A stretch of 64,000 nt of DNA from Caldilineaceae bacterium (lineage in GTDB: Bacteria > Chloroflexota > Anaerolineae > Caldilineales > Caldilineaceae), in NCBI GenBank assembly GCA_019637645.1, contig JAHBVH010000031.1, positions 27,761 to 91,760 on the forward strand. The letters run 5' to 3'. The notes under the pieces were generated by a model. It saw nothing but the letters and a program-made list of their open reading frames with translations, did no database searches and was not told where the DNA came from. The position numbers and the translations under genes were made by a program. Within the stretch, counting starts at the first letter, position 1; the number at the start of each line of letters is the position of its first letter. Positions 57,666-64,000 of this stretch are shown one piece after another.

Positions 57666-60600
57666 TCAGGGCATATAGCAAACCTGCTCAGCGGCGAGAG
57701 CCGGGTGGTTATAGCCATAGTGATCGGTAATTTGCCAGAGCGCACTATTTTCCGTAAAGATCGGTTGAATAGCAGCGCAGGCAGCCTCCGCATCGCTATC
57801 TGCCTCATAGGCGGTGAGCCATTGCTGGGCCGCTTTGGTGTAATCGCTATCGGGCTGCCCTTGGCTCAGGCTACTAAGGATAGCCTTTGCGGCATCCAGA
57901 TCCCCGGCCAACGCCTGGGCTTGGACAAGCCGGAAGCTCGCCAAACCCTGGAGCAAGGGCAGCTCTTCGGCGGCAGTCAACCCAAAGAGACTACAAGCTT
58001 GTAGGCTAGGGTCGATGCTATTGGTATAAAGCTCGATCGCCGGTGCATAGCCCAAGACGGACGAGGCTTGAAGTGCCACATCGGCCTCCACCAGGCGCAG
58101 CCCCAAACAGCTAGAGCCTTCCACAGATCGATCATAGTCCCAGCGAATGCGTTGGAATGGGCCTCCGTCAATGCTTTGCCAAATTTCCGTATGGGGAACA
58201 GCCAGCCCACCATCGGGCGTATTGCTCACACCCCCTGCTAATACTAGCTGTTGGCCACGCCCCGGGTCACCAGCAGCAACGGCTGCAAAAGTGGCGCTGC
58301 CTTCCGCAATGGTGGCACCGGGCTCGATAATCGGCACATACGCGGTGCCATTCCAAGTGACAATCTGCACTTCGCGTACACAAGAGGTTGAACAGCCTTC
58401 AACACTCCAGGCAATATCGATCTGTCCATCATCATTCAGATCTTCGACGGTCAATAAGCTCGGCAGCCCATAAATTTCTGGGTGCTCCACCAACGCATAG
58501 CTGCCATCGGCAGCCCCGTGATAGATCAGCACTGCTCCTTGCGTACCATCCGGCCCAAAGCCCCGATCACTGACGAGCGTGGGGAGGAAGATCGCGTCTT
58601 GGCGACCATCTTCGTTGAGATCAGCGAGGCGGAAAGTGCCCCGTTGTCGTTGTTCTGTTGTATCCTCCCCCTCCGTTTCCTCCGGGGCATCGACGATGGC
58701 ATTGCAGGAGCGTAACCACCCGTCAATGGTCGGGCGATCGACGGTGGTGGTTAAGACGGTGGGCAGGGTATCGACGTAGCCAGCGAGATCAGTGGGACAA
58801 CTGGGCAAGGTTGGGCCACTTGCGCTCTCGGTGATGACGGCAGTATCGGTCACCGCAGCTGTGTCTGGAGCAGGAGTTGTCACCACAACCGCTGGAATTT
58901 CCAGATCGAGTACAGGACAAATTTCCGCCGCACCAAAGCTGGGATTTGCATAGCCATAATCGGCCAAGACCGCCGTGGCATCCGGGTTACGCTCGGCATA
59001 AGCTGTCACCGCAGCACAGGCTGTTGCTAGATCCGCAGCTGGGCTATAGGCCGTCAACCAACTGTCGCCAACACTGGCATAGATGCTATCTGGGTAGCTG
59101 TCGGTAATGCTAGCCATTAAATCCTGGGCGACATCGGCTTGGCCGCGATAGGCTGCAATCAGACCAAGCCGGAAGAGGCTAAAGCTTTGCAGTTCACCGA
59201 TCGCCTGCTCCCGTTCACCACAGGCGACGAGGTTGCTGTCGGTGAGGGCCTGGGTATATAATGTTTCGGCGGCTTCAAAGTCATCTGCGCCCCCTTGTCG
59301 GAATGCCTGATTGGCGTCGAGTACAGTGTGATAGAGGCAGCTACTTTGGGCATAGCTTTCCGTAAGGAGCGCATAGGGCGCACCTTCTACGCTACCCCAG
59401 ATTTCCGTACGGCTCCGTTGGGGGCCAGCCGCTTCGTTCCCATATTCGCCACCGCTCAATACAACTTCGAGACCCTGACCGGCTTCGCTCTGATCTTCCA
59501 GGCGGGTTTCGGCATTGGCCATGGTGATCTTCGCTGCTGTCCAGTTGCGCCACCCGTTGCCATCCCAGCTGTAGATCTGGACGGTATCAAAACAGCTGTC
59601 AACGCCACAGGTCGTTTCAATCCAAGCCACATCGCTTTGGCTATCGCCATTGAGGTCGAGCACACCTAATAAATTCACCTCGCTTTCGGCCCGCGCCTGA
59701 TAGCCAATCGTAAAGCCGTCGGCGCTACCGTTGAGAATAAGCAGATCCATTACCGGTTGGGGCAAATCTGGCATGGGATTTTGATAGATCAGCACAAGAT
59801 CGTTATACTCATCGCCGGTAATCTCCTGCGCGGCCAACGGACCAGCCGTCGCCGCATTACAGGTGGTCAAGAAGCTTTGAAGTGCCTCAAGGCTGCCTTC
59901 GGCATTGAGCGTGAGTAAGATAGCCGTCGGATAGTCGGCAAAATCACTTGGGCATTGGGCCGTGGGTGCTGTATCCTCTGCCGGTGCGGCGCTGGCGGTC
60001 GGTTCGCTTTCCACCGTGGGGGTCAACGTGGCGGTGGCGGTGGGTTCTGGCGTCGGTTCAGTGGTGGCGGTGGGTTCTGGCGTAGCCGTTGGTTCTTCCG
60101 TCGCGGTTGGGGCTAGCGTGGGGGTCGCTTCTTCCGTGGAGAGCGCCGTCGCTTCTGCTGTTGGCGTGGTCGCGGTCAAGGCTGTGGTTTCTGTCAGTGC
60201 TGCCGTTGCACTCACTGCCACGCTGGTGGTGACGGTAGCGGTTGCTGTCGTTGTCACCGTGGTGGTGAGCGCGCTTGTGGCGGCATCCGGGGGCAGGGGA
60301 ATGACGAGTGTTTCATTGCGGCGTAGCACGTCGTTGGCGCGAATGGCTTGGGGATTGGCCGCTTTCAGCAGTTGAATCGAAATGCCAAATTTCTTGGCAA
60401 TCACGCTCCAGGATTCACCGGCCTGTACGGTGTAGGTCTCGGTAGAAACCGGCACCGTGGAGGGAACAAAGAGCTTTTCACCTGTAATTAGCCAGCCGCT
60501 GCCCCGTACTGCTTGGGGATTAAGCCGCTGGAGTTCACTAACGGTGGTGCCAGTCCGAGCTGCGACAGAGTACCAATTATCCCCGCGCTGTACCGTATAC

Positions 60601-60803
60601 AGATAGCCATTGCCGCGTTCATCTTCGGTTGGCTGGGCCTCTGTTTGGGCGTGAGCCGCTGGCGCCGACAGGGAAAAGAGGGCCAACGTAACGCCGCCCC
60701 AAACACAGGCGAGCGTACACAGCCCAAGCAACCAGAGGCGGCGCTTGGGCACGCGTTGGCTATGCTCAGGACGCAGCCGGTAAATTGCCGGTGGAAACTT
60801 CAT
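57666..60803 (-). CDS. Secreted LysM protein with duplicated repeat module
   Basis: A 1045-residue surface protein. A signal or anchor sequence (LWLLGLCTLACVWGGVTLAL) is followed by two LysM domains (about 67-112 and 123-168, YTVQRGDNWYSVA and YTVQAGESWSVIA). A Thr/Ala/Glu/Pro-rich spacer runs to about 283. Two related modules start at C284 and C669. Each has a CPxDxAxY start, a DxNxDxxxD calcium-type loop, a TEIWxSxxGxP strand and a TPR-like end finishing with WLTAY. LysM binds peptidoglycan. The ATG follows GGAGGAAAG. It is the second gene after the DUF3048 gene. Confidence 0.75.
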   Translation of the reverse strand: MKFPPAIYRLRPEHSQRVPKRRLWLLGLCTLACVWGGVTLALFSLSAPAAHAQTEAQPTEDERGNGYLYTVQRGDNWYSVAARTGTTVSELQRLNPQAVRGSGWLITGEKLFVPSTVPVSTETYTVQAGESWSVIAKKFGISIQLLKAANPQAIRANDVLRRNETLVIPLPPDAATSALTTTVTTTATATVTTSVAVSATAALTETTALTATTPTAEATALSTEEATPTLAPTATEEPTATPEPTATTEPTPEPTATATLTPTVESEPTASAAPAEDTAPTAQCPSDFADYPTAILLTLNAEGSLEALQSFLTTCNAATAGPLAAQEITGDEYNDLVLIYQNPMPDLPQPVMDLLILNGSADGFTIGYQARAESEVNLLGVLDLNGDSQSDVAWIETTCGVDSCFDTVQIYSWDGNGWRNWTAAKITMANAETRLEDQSEAGQGLEVVLSGGEYGNEAAGPQRSRTEIWGSVEGAPYALLTESYAQSSCLYHTVLDANQAFRQGGADDFEAAETLYTQALTDSNLVACGEREQAIGELQSFSLFRLGLIAAYRGQADVAQDLMASITDSYPDSIYASVGDSWLTAYSPAADLATACAAVTAYAERNPDATAVLADYGYANPSFGAAEICPVLDLEIPAVVVTTPAPDTAAVTDTAVITESASGPTLPSCPTDLAGYVDTLPTVLTTTVDRPTIDGWLRSCNAIVDAPEETEGEDTTEQRQRGTFRLADLNEDGRQDAIFLPTLVSDRGFGPDGTQGAVLIYHGAADGSYALVEHPEIYGLPSLLTVEDLNDDGQIDIAWSVEGCSTSCVREVQIVTWNGTAYVPIIEPGATIAEGSATFAAVAAGDPGRGQQLVLAGGVSNTPDGGLAVPHTEIWQSIDGGPFQRIRWDYDRSVEGSSCLGLRLVEADVALQASSVLGYAPAIELYTNSIDPSLQACSLFGLTAAEELPLLQGLASFRLVQAQALAGDLDAAKAILSSLSQGQPDSDYTKAAQQWLTAYEADSDAEAACAAIQPIFTENSALWQITDHYGYNHPALAAEQVCYMP

Positions 60804-60831
60804 TTTCTTTCCTCCTCGATTTGATCAGGCG

Positions 60832-61995
60832 CTAATAGCGAACATCGGTTAACTGTTGCACCACTTGCACCCAGCTTTGACCAGGTTTCATTTGGATAAT
60901 GACTTCGCCAGGGCCAAACCAGCGGGGCGGTGTTTCTGGATCGGCCCGCCAAGTACCCTCATAGACGAGCCCATCGCGGAAAATACGAAAATCACCATAG
61001 CCATAGAGGGTGATGTCAACCCCCTTGGTGCCTAGGCTATCTTCCACAATATCGGTGAGACGGTGGGCGGCCACGATGACGGCAACATTTTGGGCGATGA
61101 TCGGTCGGCCCGTAGCAGGATCCTGCTGTTGTTGGCCGCCTTGCCAACGTAGATAACCACCCGCGGCACTGTCATAGCGCCACTCAACACTGTTACCGCC
61201 GGGGTAGGGAATGGCGATGACGGTGGCCGTGCCCGCATTGTTGGTGGGAGGCTCGGTGCTAAATTCAAAGCCAGGGCGACTCCACACTTTGTCCAGCCCT
61301 TGATCGGTCAGCCAACGGCGTACGCCCGCGGTGCTGGCTTGCATGCGAGTACGATAGTCGCTGCCGATGCTAAAGAAATAGCGGTTGTTGGATGGATCGT
61401 CGATGTCGGCGTCGAGATAGGGGAAGCCGACTTCCCGCTTGAGCAGATAGCGAATGTGATCGCTGCCGCCCGAACAAGCCAAAACGCCATCATACATATA
61501 GGTCATCCAGAGGTTGGGGAAGCGGGCCGACCGCACCGGACCCACCCGCTCTGCATCATGGCTTTGGTAGAGGGCCGTAAGGCGGGTCATGCTAAAGCCA
61601 TCGACAATGTATTCATAGACCAGATCCGCCTGGCTAAGGCCATAATGCGCGCTGCGGCCAACGGGGTCGTTGTTTACACAAATCATGACGGGTCTTTGGG
61701 TTAGATTTTCGGGGTTGTCCGCCGGTAGCCCCGTAAAGGGGGCGATATCACCCGGCAAGGGCGTGGGGGTAGCTGTTGGCCCAGCGGGGGCGGGGGTATC
61801 CGTCGGCAGCACGGGGGTCTCGGTGGGGGGCGGTGGGGTCTCGGTTGCCTGGGCGACGGCTTGGGGGGTTTTGGTGGGTGTTGCCGTCGGGACTGCTGCT
61901 GGGCTGGCACAAGCTGCCAAAGTGAAAAGCAGACCCAGCAGGACGAGCAACAAGGCATAGTTAGCTGATGATGAAGACAGGCTAAAACGACGCAT
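60832..61995 (-). CDS. DUF3048 (YerB-like) lipoprotein
   Basis: A 387-residue lipoprotein. The signal ends in a lipobox, LTLAAC, with the anchoring Cys at about residue 29. A Pro/Thr-rich linker follows. The domain shows PFTGLP, RPVMICVNNDPVGRSAHYGLSQADLVYEY, RVGPVRSARFPNLW and a C-terminal GEVIIQMKPGQSWVQV, all features of the DUF3048/YerB family. Its function is not known. The 28-base gap to the LysM gene suggests an operon of envelope proteins. Confidence 0.85.
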   Translation of the reverse strand: MRRFSLSSSSANYALLLVLLGLLFTLAACASPAAVPTATPTKTPQAVAQATETPPPPTETPVLPTDTPAPAGPTATPTPLPGDIAPFTGLPADNPENLTQRPVMICVNNDPVGRSAHYGLSQADLVYEYIVDGFSMTRLTALYQSHDAERVGPVRSARFPNLWMTYMYDGVLACSGGSDHIRYLLKREVGFPYLDADIDDPSNNRYFFSIGSDYRTRMQASTAGVRRWLTDQGLDKVWSRPGFEFSTEPPTNNAGTATVIAIPYPGGNSVEWRYDSAAGGYLRWQGGQQQQDPATGRPIIAQNVAVIVAAHRLTDIVEDSLGTKGVDITLYGYGDFRIFRDGLVYEGTWRADPETPPRWFGPGEVIIQMKPGQSWVQVVQQLTDVRY

Positions 61996-62087
61996 AAAGT
62001 GCAGTTACCTATGATTGGGACGCTCTCGATTAAGGAATAGGCATGGTGATGACAGGCAAGAGAGCGCCATTGTTGGCCTTGATTCAA

Positions 62088-62116
62088 TTGCCGAAGCGCA
62101 ATTAGTATACCATAAT
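62088..62116. promoter_or_regulatory. Overlapping divergent promoters
   Basis: On +, TTGCCG (62088-62093), 17 bases, CATAAT (62111-62116) faces the small membrane genes. On -, TGGTATACT (62112-62104) is an extended -10 facing the DUF3048 gene. Each is a moderate match. Nothing else is seen in 61996-62272. Confidence 0.45.
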
Positions 62117-62272
62117 CCGATTTGTGGTAGAATAAGTGCGTTTGATCGATTGATTTGCCTGTTCGTCAGGCCCAGATCTCATATTCAGCCGCTGTACCGG
62201 GATAGGGTATTCGGGCATTGTCCTGGGGCCGCCCAAGAGAGTTGAATCAGCTTGTTGTTATCTACACAAACT

Positions 62273-62506
62273 ATGCTACCTATTGAATCGGTTCCCCAAC
62301 CCTTGTCACAAACGCCAACCCCGCCCGCCGATCGCTGGGAAGTGATGGTGGCCGCGTTGCGTAAACGCGAGCTGTTGATCCCCCTGTTGCTGGTTGGCAC
62401 CGGTTATGGCGCGCTACCTTTTCTCGTCAAACAACTTGTACTCTTTCTCGCACCCATGGCGGTGCTCCTGGGTATAACTGGTGACGAGCGGGAGCAAGCC
62501 GAGTGA
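62273..62506 (+). CDS. Small membrane protein of unknown function
   Basis: A 77-residue protein with a Pro/Thr-rich N-terminus and two close hydrophobic stretches (LLIPLLLVGTGYGALPFLV and LVLFLAPMAVLLGI). No family is recognised. ATG 62273 was preferred; a TTG at 62252 is in frame. The stop overlaps the next ATG as TGATG, so the two are translationally coupled. Confidence 0.5.
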   Translation: MLPIESVPQPLSQTPTPPADRWEVMVAALRKRELLIPLLLVGTGYGALPFLVKQLVLFLAPMAVLLGITGDEREQAE

Positions 62507-63048
62507 TGTATAATCAGGATCGGATCGCGATCAAGCAGCATTGGCAGCAGCAAATTGATCAAAGCTTGGAAGCGGGCGCAGCGGTTTTGCTCGAAGGCGG
62601 GGTCGGTCATCAGCTTGTGGATGGGCTACCGGCCCTGGTCGCGTTAGAACAGCTCATGGACGAACGTACTGATGTGACCAATCCTTGGCTCTTGATGGGC
62701 GGCGATGGGATTGCTTGGTCTTTCGCTATGCTCCAGGCGTCGCAACTACCCGCGCTGACCCCGCTTTACGGTGGTGCTGATCAAAGCACCTATCTAGCCA
62801 CGTTAGCGACCCTGCCCGACTTAGCCACGCTTTCTGCTGGACACCGCGCTACAGGCGCACCTGTTGGGGTGCATTCTTGGCTACAGCCTGCCAAGCAGCC
62901 AGGTGTTACGCCTTCGTGGTCGCTGTTGCCGTTAGTCTTAGCCGATAGGCAGGCGGTGAACGCGCCGGCGGCGACGGCTGAAGCGGGACTGCAATGGTTG
63001 GCCTTGGTGGTGGTCGTACTCCTATTCATCAGCGCCCTCTTTATCTAG
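62506..63048 (+). CDS. Unknown protein with C-terminal membrane anchor
   Basis: A 180-residue protein. The body is soluble in character with GAAVLLEGGVGHQLVDGLPAL and WLLMGGDGIAWSFAML as its most regular parts. A C-terminal hydrophobic tail (LALVVVVLLFISALFI) would anchor it with the body in the cytosol. No family is recognised. It is coupled to the previous gene by TGATG. Confidence 0.55.
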   Translation: MYNQDRIAIKQHWQQQIDQSLEAGAAVLLEGGVGHQLVDGLPALVALEQLMDERTDVTNPWLLMGGDGIAWSFAMLQASQLPALTPLYGGADQSTYLATLATLPDLATLSAGHRATGAPVGVHSWLQPAKQPGVTPSWSLLPLVLADRQAVNAPAATAEAGLQWLALVVVVLLFISALFI

Positions 63049-63207
63049 GCCCTGTTGATTTCTATGGATAGGGACCGCGCAAACGGGGACACCCTAGCTT
63101 CCTGGCTATCACTGCCAGCGCTGCCCTGTAAAATGGTAACGGTGCCTAGCAACGCTACGGGCATTTTTGAAACGGTATGAAGCCGAGCTAAACGATAGAA
63201 ATACGCA

Positions 63208-63840
63208 ATGATTTCGCTGCCGCACCGCCACGCTACCTACTTGACAACGTTGATTGGCCTTCTTTGTTTCATGCTGATTGTGCTGGATCGAACTGGCATT
63301 GTCCCCCAACTGCGCGGTTTGGTCCTCATGCTCTATGAATGGCTGCTTCTGTTAGCCAGCTTTGCCATGTTGATTGGCATTGCCCATGTGCTCTTGACCC
63401 ACTTGCGCCGGATTTTGCAGGGCCAGATGGATTGGACCTATAGCTTGATCTTGGTGACCGCTTGTAGCGCGGTCCTCGTGGCCGGTCTTCTCCAACCCTC
63501 TGGTGTAACCAGCCCAACTATCGAATGGATCTTTGATACGTTGTTGGCTCCTGGTCAAGCGACGCTCTATGCGCTGCTCTTCTTCTTCCTCGCCGCCGCC
63601 GCCTATCAGTGGTTGCGGTTGACTCAACCCGCAGGCCGTTGGATGTTGGCTGGCGCGTTAGTCGTGTTGATCACCCAAATGCCGGCTAGTCACGCCCTCT
63701 TGCCCGCGGCTTGGTCGGCTTGGGTCGGCTGGCTGTTACAAGGCCCGGTGATGGCCACCGTGCGCGGCGCTTTGTTAGGCAGTGTTTTGGCACTGCTCTT
63801 CTTTGGTATGCGCTTTCTCCTGGGCAGGAGCCGCTCATGA
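63208..63840 (+). CDS. Multi-pass membrane protein of unknown function
   Basis: A 210-residue protein with about six hydrophobic helices, starting with TTLIGLLCFMLIVLDRTGIVP and ending with LLGSVLALLFFGMRFLLG. Many Leu and Ala residues and few charges. No family is recognised. It overlaps the next gene by ATGA, so they are co-translated. The 159-base gap before it shows no gene. Confidence 0.6.
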   Translation: MISLPHRHATYLTTLIGLLCFMLIVLDRTGIVPQLRGLVLMLYEWLLLLASFAMLIGIAHVLLTHLRRILQGQMDWTYSLILVTACSAVLVAGLLQPSGVTSPTIEWIFDTLLAPGQATLYALLFFFLAAAAYQWLRLTQPAGRWMLAGALVVLITQMPASHALLPAAWSAWVGWLLQGPVMATVRGALLGSVLALLFFGMRFLLGRSRS

Positions 63841-64000
63841 ATGTCATCCATTGTCCTCATTGTGGGACAACCAACCGCGTCGGCTCGAATTTTTGCAATC
63901 GCTGTGGGGCGGATTTACGCGGGGACGAAGCGGATGAGTCCGTGGCGGCCCCAACACCAGACTCATCACCTGGTTTATCACCAGACTTATCCGCTGAACA
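63837..64000 (+). CDS. Zinc-ribbon protein, cut by window edge
   Basis: The visible 54 codons start with MNVIHCPHCGTTN, then NFCNRCGADLRGDE, a two-CxxC zinc ribbon. A Ser/Pro/Asp-rich stretch follows to the edge. Chloroflexota genomes often have such ribbons at the front of membrane or FHA-like proteins; the rest is not visible. The ATG overlaps the previous stop. Confidence 0.6.
   Translation, partial: MNVIHCPHCGTTNRVGSNFCNRCGADLRGDEADESVAAPTPDSSPGLSPDLSAE

Noticed and set aside
1..64000. CRISPR arrays, insertion sequences, prophage or defence systems
   Set aside because: No spaced direct-repeat array, transposase, integrase, phage structural gene or defence-type gene set was seen.

Overview
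The window looks like a chromosomal segment of a member of the Chloroflexota (Caldilineae/Anaerolineae/Chloroflexia-like). This is inferred from the gene content and style: a division and cell-wall (dcw) cluster next to rpoBC, a class II (B12) ribonucleotide reductase, an A2-type cytochrome oxidase, many P/T/E-rich surface proteins, and a beta' subunit with a long coiled-coil insertion. No rRNA or tRNA gene and no CRISPR array was recognised.

Layout. 135-5870 holds a small carbohydrate-related group: a GH10 glycosidase and a metallophosphoesterase on +, a PhyH-type dioxygenase and a mutarotase-like protein on -, and an amidohydrolase on +. 5977-9620 (-) holds nrdR and nrdJ. nrdJ is split by a 251-nt group I intron (7725-7975) that interrupts the codon of the presumed thiyl-radical cysteine. 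10088-29940 (-) is a nearly complete dcw cluster, in transcription order mraZ, rsmH, ftsL-like, ftsI, murF, mraY, murD, ftsW, murG, two CvpA-like membrane genes, murC, murB, ddl, ftsQ, ftsA, ftsZ. A terminator follows ftsZ, and three 10-bp MraZ-type repeats lie far upstream of mraZ. The 1.3-kb gap 29941-31253 separates this from divergent rpoB-rpoC (31254-39802, +). It carries a strong sigma70-type promoter and a structured leader with an apparent intrinsic terminator upstream of rpoB.

39909-45813 holds a double-GNAT acetyltransferase and a cell-wall amidase (-), a RodZ-like HTH/membrane protein (+), peptide deformylase (-) and a secreted beta-propeller protein (+). 45937-48593 (-) is a Fur-family regulator followed by a P1B-4 metal-efflux ATPase, with a perfect 7-1-7 operator upstream. 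48764-56675 (+) is a respiratory operon: promoter, a small CoxII-like membrane protein, coxB, coxA, subunit IV, coxC, ctaG, a YtkA/FixH-like protein, SURF1 and ctaB. It encodes an aa3-type oxidase with its copper and heme assembly factors. A 3'-truncated glycosyltransferase follows, then a LysM protein with a tandem-duplicated module and a DUF3048 lipoprotein (-). The window ends with a divergent group of small membrane proteins and a zinc-ribbon protein cut by the edge.

The most notable items are the group I intron in nrdJ, the rpoBC leader, the ftsW/murG dual-coding overlap, and lineage-type insertions in RpoB and RpoC. All family calls come from reading translated sequence and motifs; no database search was run.
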